A DNA stretch of 64,000 nt from Candidatus Edwardsbacteria bacterium RifOxyA12_full_54_48. Its GTDB lineage: Bacteria; Edwardsbacteria; AC1; EtOH8. The translations under genes and the position numbers were made by a program. Positions 26,113 to 33,248 of the stretch are shown piece after piece. Every line of letters begins with the position of its first letter. The stretch's first letter is position 1. The notes beneath the pieces are model-generated. The model searched no databases. It had not been told where the DNA came from and saw nothing but the letters and a program-made list of their open reading frames with translations. Where the stretch lies: assembly GCA_001777915.1 (NCBI GenBank), contig MFFN01000004.1, positions 227,632-291,631 of the forward strand. Reading direction: 5' to 3'.

Positions 26113-26133
26113 TAGTGATTTTTATGCTATCGT

Positions 26134-26290
26134 TCAAAGGAGCATTTGTCTGAGTATAACCATCTTTTTGGTTCTGCTAAACAAGCTGGCCTTCAGCTGG
26201 TAAAAATAAATATCTTTGGATACTATGCGCCCCATATCATCGCGGTCGTTCCAAGTTATTGACCCTTTTCCCGCTTTCTCTTTGAAGAGA
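26134..26290 (-). pseudogene. Remnant of a FlgD-like/T9SS-type C-terminal domain
   Basis: Reading the minus strand into the stop at 26134-26136 gives EKAGKGSITWNDRDDMGR, then IVSKDIYFYQLKAS and RTKKMVILRQMLL. This matches the ends of the proteins at 18166, 34408 and 38579 (ITWDGRD, GVYFYRLEAG, KKMVMIK), with decayed key residues. Upstream the reading becomes meaningless and no signal peptide or start is found, so only the C-terminal about 50 codons of a lost secreted-protein gene remain. Confidence 0.7.
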
Positions 26291-26434
26291 AAGCTCCAAA
26301 GAGAACTGTCGCTGCACCGCTGCCCGGAAGTTTATGATATTCAGCTGCCTGAATGTCTTGACCACGAAACAAGGCACCCGCATGCAAAACATTCTTAACG
26401 GCAGCTTATGCCAGTCAGCAGCGCTGATGCGACC

Positions 26435-26502
26435 CGGACCTCTCCCTGCCTGCCGGCCTCCCTCCCCTCGAGGGGAGGGAAGGGGTGGGGTTGGTGCCCC
26501 GC
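26435..26502. repeat. Palindromic element, copy 3
   Basis: GACCTCTCCCTGCC flank, then CCCTCCCCTCGAGGGGAGGG, a 20-bp perfect palindromic core, then AAGGGGTGGGG. Same flank logic as the other copies, different core. Confidence 0.7.
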
Positions 26503-26637
26503 CTTTAAGTGGAGCGGCTAAGGCTTCAGCCCCGATAAAGCAGTCATTGCGTCATTTGCATCCTGCTTGTTCTGGTTCAATGAATGCCGGGGCATAGGCC
26601 TTACCACCCGCGGAACTGGGCGGCAAAGACTTCTTTG

Positions 26638-26665
26638 GTTACTTTCTTAGTCATAAGAAAGTAAC
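26638..26665. repeat. Perfect 12-bp hairpin
   Basis: GTTACTTTCTTA (26638-26649) and TAAGAAAGTAAC (26654-26665) around GTCA. No T-run follows, so it is not an obvious terminator. It resembles hairpin repeats scattered in many bacterial genomes, but no second copy was seen here. Confidence 0.6.
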
Positions 26666-26714
26666 GGTTAAAACCTGTTTTATATAAAACTTAGTAAAGA
26701 TTTTACCAGTAAAT

Positions 26715-26745
26715 AAAAAGCCCCTCCGAAACGGAGGGGCTTTTT
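26715..26745. terminator. Bidirectional terminator below the LDELS-repeat gene
   Basis: AAAAAGCCCCTCC and GGAGGGGCTTTTT pair around GAAAC. On the minus strand it follows the gene ending at 26758. Confidence 0.85.
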
Positions 26746-26757
26746 GGTTTTAAAAAA

Positions 26758-27225
26758 TCACTCTTCCCGGGGCTCCGAGGAGAGCTCGTCCAGGCTCAGC
26801 TCCCGGCTGTTGGATGGTTTGAAGACATTCCCCATCAGCGGGTCGGATCCCTGATCGCCGCTCAGGTCGTCCAGTTTGAACACCCGCCCTCCGGTGCCGA
26901 TCTTGGAGGCCACTTCGGAATTGACATCTCCGCCCATGGCCTCGGATGACAGCTCATCCAGGTTGAATTCCCGGGCGCCCACCCCTATCTTGGCCGCCGG
27001 GTCGGCATATTCCGGTTTGGGCTTGGGGGCCGGTTTTTCGACCACCGCCTCTTCCTTGACCGGAACCGGGGCCTGCCCTCCGGCCGATACTTTCCCGTAA
27101 TGGGCGATGTCGATGGCCGCATCCGTCTTGGGAATGGCGGTCTTGCTGGGCAGGATGGGATCTATCCGGGAGGGCTGCCTCTGTTCGGCCAGGATCTTCT
27201 CTATTTTATGCAGGGCTTCATCCAT
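26758..27225 (-). CDS. Unknown low-complexity protein with LDELS repeats
   Basis: 155 aa, not recognised. The first 17 residues form a charged amphipathic helix (MDEALHKIEKILAEQRQ); a Pro/Lys/Ala-rich linker follows (about 50-78). The C-terminal half carries three copies of a short motif: KIGVGAREFNLDELSSE (79-95), KIGTGGRVFKLDDLSGD (108-124) and SRELSLDELSSE (140-151). The consensus is R-x-F/L-x-L-D-E/D-L-S, which looks like a docking motif in a disordered protein. It has no signal peptide or membrane span. It starts 6 nt after the stop of the TPR gene and shares its promoter and terminator, so a partnership with that protein is likely. It may bind the TPR domain or a third partner in multivalent fashion; this is inference. 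Confidence 0.65.
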   Translation of the reverse strand: MDEALHKIEKILAEQRQPSRIDPILPSKTAIPKTDAAIDIAHYGKVSAGGQAPVPVKEEAVVEKPAPKPKPEYADPAAKIGVGAREFNLDELSSEAMGGDVNSEVASKIGTGGRVFKLDDLSGDQGSDPLMGNVFKPSNSRELSLDELSSEPREE

Positions 27226-27231
27226 CTAAAA

Positions 27232-28584
27232 CTACCTCCGGGCCCGGTAGGAAGCCAGTTTTCTCCGGGCCTCCTCATGGGTGGGCTGCAGGTTGAGCAC
27301 CTTCTCCCAGGCCTTGATGGCCAGTTCGAATTTCTCCAGCTCCTCGTAGGCCACCCCCAGGTTGAAATAGGCCAGGGAGTAGTCCTCACGCTTGGCGATG
27401 GCCTGGTTGAACAGCTCCACCGCCTGCTGATAGTCCTTCTTGATGCGGTACAGGCAGCCCAGGTTGTTGTAGGCCTCCGGGGCCTCGGGGGACAGGTCTA
27501 TGGCCTTCTTGAAGGCCTCCACCGCCTCCTCCTTTTTTCCCAGGTCGCTCAGGGTCAGCCCCAGATTATTATAGGCCTCGGCAAAATCCGGCCGGATGTC
27601 CAGGACCCTGTGAAATTCCGCCTCGGCCGCCGCCAGCTCCCGGCGGTGAAAAAGCATCACCCCCCGGTCGTTATGCTCGTTGGCCTTCTGGCGCCTCCGC
27701 TCGTTGCTGATGTCCCGCTGTTCGTTGCGCTGGCCCTCCAAAAGCTCCTGCATGGTCTGTTGCAGTTTGATCAACTGCTTCTCCATCTCCTCCAGCCGGG
27801 ACTGCCGGGCGGCATCGGCCTCGCTCAGGGATTTCAGGTATTCGCCCGACCGGTCCATCATCTTGGCCAGACCCTCGTTCAGGCTGTCGGCGTTCAGCCC
27901 CTGGCCCAGGGCCTCCACCATCCTCTCCTGCTTCTGGGATATCTCGGCCAGCAGTTCTGTTTCCCGGCTGCCCTGGGCGGCCCGGTTCTGCTGGTCCTCC
28001 AGTATCAGCTCCAGGATGTCGCCGAATTTGTTCTGGTTCAGCACCAGGGCCTCCTTGATATCAGAGGTGCTCTGCAGCATCGGAGCCAGATTATCCTTAA
28101 GCCCGCCCTGGGCGGCCCGATTCTGCTGGTCCTCCAGTATCAATTCCAGGATGTCGGTGAACTTGGCCTGGTTCTGATCCAACGATGATCTCAAGTCGGC
28201 CAAGCTGTTCTGCACCGGACCCAGGTCCACCCCCCCGACCGAGGACATTTTCTCCTTCAAACCGTGAAGCAGTTCGTTGGTGGCCTCGGCTTTTTTAAGC
28301 ACATGCAGCTGGGAGGCGGCGGTGTTCTCCCGGGCCTCCTTGGTCTCGGCCAGGATGGATTTGAGGACCGCCAGTTGCTCCTCGCTGCCCGCCGACTGGA
28401 TCTTGCTGTCAATGGTAGGCAGGGAGCATTTGCCGGCCGAGCTGTCGAAGATCTCGCACTGCGCCTCCAGGCAGTCCTTGAGTTCCGCCTGGGGGGTTTC
28501 CTTCTCCTCGGTTATCTTTCCCTCGGAGTCGTATTTTATTTCCCTGATGGTTGTGTGGACCGACAGAAAGGGGCATTTATTCAT
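27232..28584 (-). CDS. Cys-rich N-terminus / coiled-coil / TPR protein
   Basis: 450 aa. The N-terminal about 55 residues hold four cysteines (C4, C38, C43, C53) in a pattern (NKCPF ... DCLEAQC ... GKCSL) that could bind metal. A long coiled coil (about 60-320) contains a near-exact internal duplication, NQAKFTDILELILEDQQNR (138-156) and NQNKFGDILELILEDQQNR (183-201), also conserved at DNA level, so it is recent. The last about 130 residues are TPR repeats (AEAYNNLGLTLSDLGKKEEA, PEAYNNLGCLYRIKKDYQQA). It is soluble, with no signal peptide. The gene has its own promoter and AGGAG ribosome-binding site and precedes the LDELS-repeat gene. Function unknown; a cytoplasmic scaffold is the best guess. 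Confidence 0.75.
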   Translation of the reverse strand: MNKCPFLSVHTTIREIKYDSEGKITEEKETPQAELKDCLEAQCEIFDSSAGKCSLPTIDSKIQSAGSEEQLAVLKSILAETKEARENTAASQLHVLKKAEATNELLHGLKEKMSSVGGVDLGPVQNSLADLRSSLDQNQAKFTDILELILEDQQNRAAQGGLKDNLAPMLQSTSDIKEALVLNQNKFGDILELILEDQQNRAAQGSRETELLAEISQKQERMVEALGQGLNADSLNEGLAKMMDRSGEYLKSLSEADAARQSRLEEMEKQLIKLQQTMQELLEGQRNEQRDISNERRRQKANEHNDRGVMLFHRRELAAAEAEFHRVLDIRPDFAEAYNNLGLTLSDLGKKEEAVEAFKKAIDLSPEAPEAYNNLGCLYRIKKDYQQAVELFNQAIAKREDYSLAYFNLGVAYEELEKFELAIKAWEKVLNLQPTHEEARRKLASYRARR

Positions 28585-28611
28585 TGTAAACTCCTAATAT
28601 TCAATCAGTGA

Positions 28612-28640
28612 AAGATATCACAAACCAATGGTTTCGTCAA
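28612..28640 (-). promoter_or_regulatory. Sigma70 promoter for the TPR/LDELS unit
   Basis: On the minus strand TTGACG (28635-28640), 17-nt spacer, TATCTT (28612-28617). Start expected near 28605 with a 21-nt leader containing AGGAG. Confidence 0.8.
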
Positions 28641-28658
28641 GCGGGATTTTTGGAAGAG

Positions 28659-28749
28659 GACCTCACCCTTCCACTTCGATTGAAAAACAGTTTGTCTTCT
28701 CAGTGCAGGCTCTCTCCTAATGCTTTAGGAGAGAGGCAGGGGAGAGGTC
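28659..28749. repeat. Palindromic element, copy 4 (extended form), forming the end of nadA
   Basis: Outer GACCTCACCC flank at 28659 and the facing flank GAGGTC ending at 28749. The core CTCTCTCCTAA-tgc-TTTAGGAGAGAG is flanked by the extension TCAGTGCAGGCTCTC also seen at 44431-44528. On the minus strand the element supplies the last residues (TSPLPLS) and the TAA stop of nadA. Confidence 0.8.
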
Positions 28750-29690
28750 TGTTTTGTTATTTCCAGCATCCGCTCCAGCGCCAGCCTGGCCTTTTCGGCC
28801 ACTTCGGCCGGGACCGTTATCTCATATTTCTGATTCTCCAGGGCCCAGGCCGCCTTGGCCAGGGTGATCATCTTCATGTTCCGGCACACCGCATTGGCCG
28901 CCAGGGGATATATGCCCTTTTGGGGATTGGCGGCAGCTAATTGATCGATCAACCCTTGTTCGGTTCCGACCACCCACTCTTCGATCTCCGGATGCTCCTT
29001 CACCGCCTGCACCATCCCAGAGGTGGAGGCCGCCATATCGGCCTGCTCGATCACCTCCGGCGGACACTCCGGGTGGACCATGACGGTGGCCCCGGGATGC
29101 TCCTCCCTGGCATTGATGACATCCTGCACAGTGAAGCGATTATGCACGTAGCAATGCCCCGGCCACAGGATCAGCTTCCGTCCGGTCTTTTTGGCGGCGT
29201 AAGCCCCCAGATTTTTATCCGGCACGAACAGGATCTCCCGGTCCGCCGGCAGCGAATTGATTATTTCCACCGCATTGGACGAGGTGCAGCAGATGTCGCT
29301 CTCGGCCTTGACCGCCGCCGTGCTGTTGACGTAGGTGACCACTATCGGGTTGTTGTGTTTTTCCCTGGCCTGGCGCAGGGCCTCCGGCGTGACCATATCG
29401 GCCATGGGGCAGCCGGCGACCCGGTCCGGCAGCAGGACGGTTTTTTCGGGGTTGAGCAGCTTGGCGCTCTCGGCCATGAAGTGCACCCCGCAGAAGACGA
29501 TGGTTTTGGCCTTGACCTTGACCGCCGCCTGGGCCAGGGCCAGGGAGTCGCCGATGAAATCAGCCAGCCTCTGGACCGGCAGCACTTGGTAGTTGTGTAC
29601 CAGAAAGACCGCGTCCCGCTCCTCTTTAAGTCGGGATATTATCTTATACAGCTCGTCGTCGGATGATCTCTGATATTCTTCCAGGGTCAT
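28725..29690 (-). CDS. nadA: Quinolinate synthase
   Basis: 321 aa. NadA condenses iminoaspartate with dihydroxyacetone phosphate to quinolinate for NAD synthesis. It is a three-domain protein with one 4Fe-4S cluster; the ligand cysteines are in VFCGVHFMAESAK, in DICCTSSNA and in AVCRNMKM. The HNYQ motif of the N-terminus (FLVHNYQVLPVQ) and VHPECPPEV are present. ATG at 29690 overlaps the lpxK stop as TGATG. The last seven codons and the stop come from a palindromic element, so the natural C-terminus has been replaced or extended slightly. No nadB or nadC lies in the window. Confidence 0.96.
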   Translation of the reverse strand: MTLEEYQRSSDDELYKIISRLKEERDAVFLVHNYQVLPVQRLADFIGDSLALAQAAVKVKAKTIVFCGVHFMAESAKLLNPEKTVLLPDRVAGCPMADMVTPEALRQAREKHNNPIVVTYVNSTAAVKAESDICCTSSNAVEIINSLPADREILFVPDKNLGAYAAKKTGRKLILWPGHCYVHNRFTVQDVINAREEHPGATVMVHPECPPEVIEQADMAASTSGMVQAVKEHPEIEEWVVGTEQGLIDQLAAANPQKGIYPLAANAVCRNMKMITLAKAAWALENQKYEITVPAEVAEKARLALERMLEITKQTSPLPLS

Positions 29691-30757
29691 CACCTTATAG
29701 CCTCTTTAATTGTTTCGATCAATTTTTCTTTTCCGGATTCGGGATGGAAAGCAATTTCGATCTCCAGCGCCAACAACGGCTTCCCCGGGTTCCAGCCCAC
29801 CGGCAGTTTCACCGCGTCCTTCTCGGTGGTTATTACTGCATCGCAGTCGCCGGCCGAACGGGAGATCCTTTCCAGGTCGGACCGATCATAGGAATGATGG
29901 TCTCCGAAGATGATGTGATCCGAGATCTCGTATCCCAGGGCCTTGATGCTGTTCTGGAATGAACCCGGCCGGGCGATGCCAGAGAACAAAAGCAGTTTAT
30001 TGTCATTTGCCGGTTTGATAGCCCCACTCATCGGTTGATCACTCAACGGTTTTAATCTGACGGCCCGGTGATCGCAGTAAAGGACCGGCTGGCTTAGATG
30101 ATATTTTTTCACCAGCCTTTCGATGGATTGACAGCCGCCGTGGTCGCCGCTTCTGGTGGCGATGATTATATCGGCCCGTTTCAGGGCCGGGGCCGGCTCC
30201 CGCAGCCGGCCGGCCGGCAGCAGCCAGCCGTTGCCCAGCGGCCGTTTGCCGTCCAGCAGCACGATATCCAGATTTCTGGATAATTTCCAGTGCTGGAAGC
30301 CGTCATCCATGATGACCACATCGGCCCCGGCTGCTGCCGCCATCTCCGCGGCCCGCGCTCGATTCTTTCCCACCAAGACGATGGCCCTGCCCAGCAGTTT
30401 TTGGGCCATCAAAAACGGCTCGTCGCCCGACTCGGCGGGGGCGGCCAGGATCTTCTGCCAGTCGCTGATAACGGTTATTTCCGAACCTTTGCCATCCGCC
30501 CTTTTGTAACCCCTGGATAATATGGCCGGTTTAAATCCCGCCGTCGATAGTTCCCCGGCCAGCATGATGCAGAAGGGGCTCTTGCCGGTGCCCCCGGCGC
30601 TTAGGTTTCCCACGCAGATCACCGGAAGCCGGCTTTTTTGGGTTTTAAAAAGCCCTGACCGGTAGCCCGCCCTCCGCAATTGATAGATCAGAAAATACAG
30701 GATCGAAAAGGGCCAGAGAAAAATTACGGCTGCTATGTCGGCTGATGCTGGCTTCAT
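29690..30757 (-). CDS. lpxK: Tetraacyldisaccharide 4'-kinase
   Basis: 355 aa. LpxK phosphorylates the lipid A disaccharide at the 4' position on the inner membrane. An N-terminal membrane helix (ADIAAVIFLWPFSILYFLIY) precedes the P-loop-like V-G-N-L-S-A-G-G-T-G-K-S-P, then ILSRGYKR, the catalytic-site DDGFQHWKLSRN and LLPAGRLREP, all typical. The start at 30757 fits the family N-terminus and a promoter whose start of transcription falls 2 to 3 nt before it. Together with waaA and rfaE1 it shows that the cell makes lipid A with an inner core. Confidence 0.95.
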   Translation of the reverse strand: MKPASADIAAVIFLWPFSILYFLIYQLRRAGYRSGLFKTQKSRLPVICVGNLSAGGTGKSPFCIMLAGELSTAGFKPAILSRGYKRADGKGSEITVISDWQKILAAPAESGDEPFLMAQKLLGRAIVLVGKNRARAAEMAAAAGADVVIMDDGFQHWKLSRNLDIVLLDGKRPLGNGWLLPAGRLREPAPALKRADIIIATRSGDHGGCQSIERLVKKYHLSQPVLYCDHRAVRLKPLSDQPMSGAIKPANDNKLLLFSGIARPGSFQNSIKALGYEISDHIIFGDHHSYDRSDLERISRSAGDCDAVITTEKDAVKLPVGWNPGKPLLALEIEIAFHPESGKEKLIETIKEAIR

Positions 30758-30766
30758 AATGCCATT

Positions 30767-30795
30767 AGGATAACCCATCCGGGATGAAATTACAA
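30767..30795 (-). promoter_or_regulatory. Sigma70 promoter for lpxK-nadA
   Basis: Minus strand TTGTAA (30790-30795), 17-nt spacer, TATCCT (30767-30772). The ATG at 30757 is 9 nt after the -10 box and has no Shine-Dalgarno sequence, so the mRNA would be nearly leaderless. Confidence 0.6.
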
Positions 30796-30808
30796 CAATT
30801 TTTATGCA

Positions 30809-30838
30809 AAAATGCCGCCCCGGAGAGGGCGGCATTTT
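30809..30838 (-). terminator. Terminator below the 78-aa gene
   Basis: AAAATGCCGCCC and GGGCGGCATTTT form a 12-bp stem (30809-30820 / 30827-30838); TTTTTGC follows on the minus strand. Confidence 0.8.
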
Positions 30839-30866
30839 CAACCTTATTTATGTAAAACCGAGAGCT

Positions 30867-31103
30867 TCAGGCCAGCTTGGCCACCAGCTGCGACAGCTCC
30901 TGGGCCTTGTCCTTCTCAATCACCAGGGAGCCGGAGATATAAAGCCACTTCGACAGTTCGGCCAAATGCTCTTTCTGCAGCTGCTCGTAGTCCAGCCCCT
31001 GCAGATGGTATTTGGTCTGCCTGGCCAGGAACATCTTGGCGGCCGGCCCCAGATAGGCGGTGGAGATGCTCAAAACTCTCTGGGCGAGATCGGTCATGTT
31101 CAT
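30867..31103 (-). CDS. Unknown 78-aa protein paired with a HAMP receptor
   Basis: Not recognised. The predicted product is all helical and soluble (LAQRVLSISTAYLGPAAKMF, LDYEQLQKEHLAELSKWLYI, KAQELSQLVAKLA), with an acidic middle. It starts within the last codons of the HAMP receptor gene (ATGA overlap) and ends before a terminator, so the two form a bicistron. Because the receptor lacks an output domain, this small helical protein might be its cytoplasmic partner; this is inference from order only. Confidence 0.65.
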   Translation of the reverse strand: MNMTDLAQRVLSISTAYLGPAAKMFLARQTKYHLQGLDYEQLQKEHLAELSKWLYISGSLVIEKDKAQELSQLVAKLA

Positions 31104-31927
31104 TTCCCCTGCTCCGTTTTATTTTCCGATTCACTTTTCTCCATCATCACGATCTTCAGGCTGGCCACCATCCGGCCGAAGGAATCCGCCAGGTCGCCGA
31201 TCTCGTCGTTCCGCCTGACGTCCATCTTCACCTCCATGTCGCCCATGCTGATCCGGTTGGCGATCCGGTTGAGGCGGTTGACATCCTTGATGATGGTCCC
31301 CGAGAACAGCAGGATGATGAACCCGGCGAACAGCACCGCGATGCCGATGATCAGGTAGATGGTGTTCCCGATGAATCTCTGCTTGGCGATCACATCCTTG
31401 CTGGTCATGTCCACCCCCACCAGCCCCACCGAATTGCCCAGCGAGTCCCGGATGGGTGCATACCCCGAAAGGAAAGTCCCCCATTGGTCGGTGACGTATT
31501 CGTTGTCGGCGCTGGGTCTTTCGAAACCGGCCAGCATCTCGTCGTTGGTCTCCTCGTAGAGCTCGCCTATCTTGGCGGGCTCCTCGTCATCGGGATCCAC
31601 CACGAACACGGCACCTTCCCCGGTCTTCCGCATGGTGTAGATATAGGTGATGTGGTCGTTGGCCTCCTGGACCTTGAGCAGGGCCTGGCCGATGGCCTGA
31701 AAGGCCGGGGTTCCCTCGTCGCCCGGTTTGATGCCAGCGTGGATATCGCCGTTGAGGTTCACCGCAACGGCCGAGGCCACCGACATCAACTCGGTTCTCA
31801 TCTGTTCCTTGAGGGCTTTCTTGGTCTCATTGAAGGTGTACAAGAACGCCATTCCCGATATCAGCAAAATAAGCACCACAAAGCTCAGAGTCAGTTTGGT
31901 TTTAAGGCTGTGAAAAAATCTTGACAT
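31100..31927 (-). CDS. Membrane sensor with HAMP domain and no output domain
   Basis: 275 aa. First span at about 10-32 (KLTLSFVVLILLISGMAFLYTF), a periplasmic region of about 150 aa resembling a single Cache/PAS sensor (ITYIYTMRKTG, FVVDPDDEEPAKIG, SGYAPIRDSLGNSVGLVGVDM), a second span (TIYLIIGIAVLFAGFIILLFSG) and a HAMP domain (IIKDVNRLNRIANRISMGDMEVKMDVRRNDEIGDLADSFGRM split over the fold). The protein ends about 20 residues after HAMP. The usual kinase, methyl-accepting or cyclase domain is absent, with no downstream frame encoding one, so this is either a truncated receptor or an adaptor working through the 78-aa neighbour. A GAGGGG site precedes the ATG. Confidence 0.85.
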   Translation of the reverse strand: MSRFFHSLKTKLTLSFVVLILLISGMAFLYTFNETKKALKEQMRTELMSVASAVAVNLNGDIHAGIKPGDEGTPAFQAIGQALLKVQEANDHITYIYTMRKTGEGAVFVVDPDDEEPAKIGELYEETNDEMLAGFERPSADNEYVTDQWGTFLSGYAPIRDSLGNSVGLVGVDMTSKDVIAKQRFIGNTIYLIIGIAVLFAGFIILLFSGTIIKDVNRLNRIANRISMGDMEVKMDVRRNDEIGDLADSFGRMVASLKIVMMEKSESENKTEQGK

Positions 31928-31954
31928 TTTCCCCTCGATTAAAAGTGATGTATT

Positions 31955-31983
31955 ATTGTATGACTTATTGAAAACAATTTCAA
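31955..31983 (-). promoter_or_regulatory. Sigma70 promoter for the HAMP receptor pair
   Basis: Minus strand TTGAAA (31978-31983), 17-nt spacer, TACAAT (31955-31960). It overlaps the end of waaA. Start expected near 31948, giving about 20 nt of leader. Confidence 0.8.
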
Positions 31984-33248
31984 GCTTTTTTTATCGTTCG
32001 GATGATAATTTTTGCCGCCTTTTCCGATGCCCCCCTTTTTTCCTCCACCATCTTCATGGCCCGGCCTCCAATATGGCCGATCGATCCACGGTCGGAGGAT
32101 AATTTTCCCAGAATCCCTCTCAGCTCCCCGGCATCGGATACCTGCAGGGCCCCTTGGGCCGCCAGCAAGCCTTGGGCGCTCTCCCGGGCGTTGGACATAT
32201 GGGGTCCGAAGATCACCGGCAGGCCCAGGGCCGCCGGCTCCAGCGGGTTGTGCCCGCCCACCGGCACCAGGCTGCCCCCGACGAAGGCGATATCGCCGGC
32301 GGCGTAGGCGTCTATCAATTCGCCCATGCTGTCCAGCAGCAGGACCGCCCTTGACCTTTCCGATCCGCTGATCTTGCTGCGTTGGGAAAACGGGATGTTC
32401 TTATTGGACAGTATCTGCTCCACCGCCGAAAACCTTTCCGGGTGCCGGGGGGCTATTATCAGCTTCATCCCGCCGGACAGTCCGGCCCAGGCATTCAGGA
32501 TGATCTCCTCCTCGCCCTCCCGGGTGCTGCCCGCCACCAGTATCAGATCCTCCGGTGAAAATCCCAGGTCCGTCCTGAGTTTCATTTTTTGTTCCCGGCT
32601 GACCGGCCGCCGGATGGCGTCGTACTTGATGTTCCCGGCATTGATTATTTTCCCCGGAGCAACCCCCAATGACCGGTATCTTTCCGCATCCTCCGGGCTC
32701 TGGCAGGCAATGCATCCCACCCGGTTCAGCAGGGGCCGGAACAGGAATCCGAAGAAACGGTACCAGGGCAGCGACCGGTCCGACAGCCGGGCGTTGACGA
32801 TGAACACCGGTATCCTCCGGGCATTACAAAGCCACATCAGGTTGGGCCACAGTTCGGTCTCCATCAGCACCAGGGCCGAGGGTTTTACCCTGCCCAGCGA
32901 CAGGGCGATCGAAAACAGAAAATCCAACGGCAGGAAGAAAGTGGCCGATCCCGGATTGATCCTGGCCGCCCGGTCCTGCCCGGTCTGGGTCATGGTGGAG
33001 ATGACCGTTCTATATTCCGGAGCCTCTCCACCCAAGGCTTCGATCAGGGGCGGGATCAGGGCCGCCTCGCCCATGGAAGAAGCATGGAGCCAGATGGGAT
33101 TCCCCTGAGCCTTGGGGACCAGCCCGCATCTCTGGCGCCACTTCTTATTGCCCGAAAAGGTACCGACCAACAGCAAATATGGCCAACCCAAAAGGAAGGC
33201 CATCGTCAAAACGATATTATATAAAATGATCCCCAGCAAAAGATCCAT
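31980..33248 (-). CDS. waaA: 3-deoxy-D-manno-octulosonic acid (Kdo) transferase
   Basis: 422 aa. WaaA attaches Kdo to the lipid A precursor. N-terminal membrane anchor (LLLGIILYNIVLTMAFLLGWPYLLL split over the span), then WLHASSMGEAALIPPLIEAL with the catalytic Glu, STMTQTGQDRA, and ETELWPNLMW; the C-terminal GT-B half has APRHPERF, FVGGSLVPVGGHNPLEPAALG and GPHMSN. All are diagnostic. It overlaps the rfaE1 stop by one base and is cotranscribed with it. The HAMP receptor promoter sits inside its last codons. Confidence 0.96.
   Translation of the reverse strand: MDLLLGIILYNIVLTMAFLLGWPYLLLVGTFSGNKKWRQRCGLVPKAQGNPIWLHASSMGEAALIPPLIEALGGEAPEYRTVISTMTQTGQDRAARINPGSATFFLPLDFLFSIALSLGRVKPSALVLMETELWPNLMWLCNARRIPVFIVNARLSDRSLPWYRFFGFLFRPLLNRVGCIACQSPEDAERYRSLGVAPGKIINAGNIKYDAIRRPVSREQKMKLRTDLGFSPEDLILVAGSTREGEEEIILNAWAGLSGGMKLIIAPRHPERFSAVEQILSNKNIPFSQRSKISGSERSRAVLLLDSMGELIDAYAAGDIAFVGGSLVPVGGHNPLEPAALGLPVIFGPHMSNARESAQGLLAAQGALQVSDAGELRGILGKLSSDRGSIGHIGGRAMKMVEEKRGASEKAAKIIIRTIKKA

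Larger units (their letters stand above)
26291..26714. other. Gene-free stretch with repeats
   Basis: No gene is supported between the sorting-domain remnant and the terminator at 26715. It contains a palindromic element (26435-26502) and a perfect 12-bp hairpin (26638-26665). Confidence 0.5.

Noticed and set aside
26638-26665. Hairpin taken as a terminator
   Set aside because: No T-run follows on either strand and it is not adjacent to a gene end.
30867-31927. A frameshift splitting a longer HAMP protein into two genes
   Set aside because: The 78-aa frame has no recognisable kinase or methyl-accepting sequence and has its own ATG in the usual ATGA overlap, so a real gene pair fits better.
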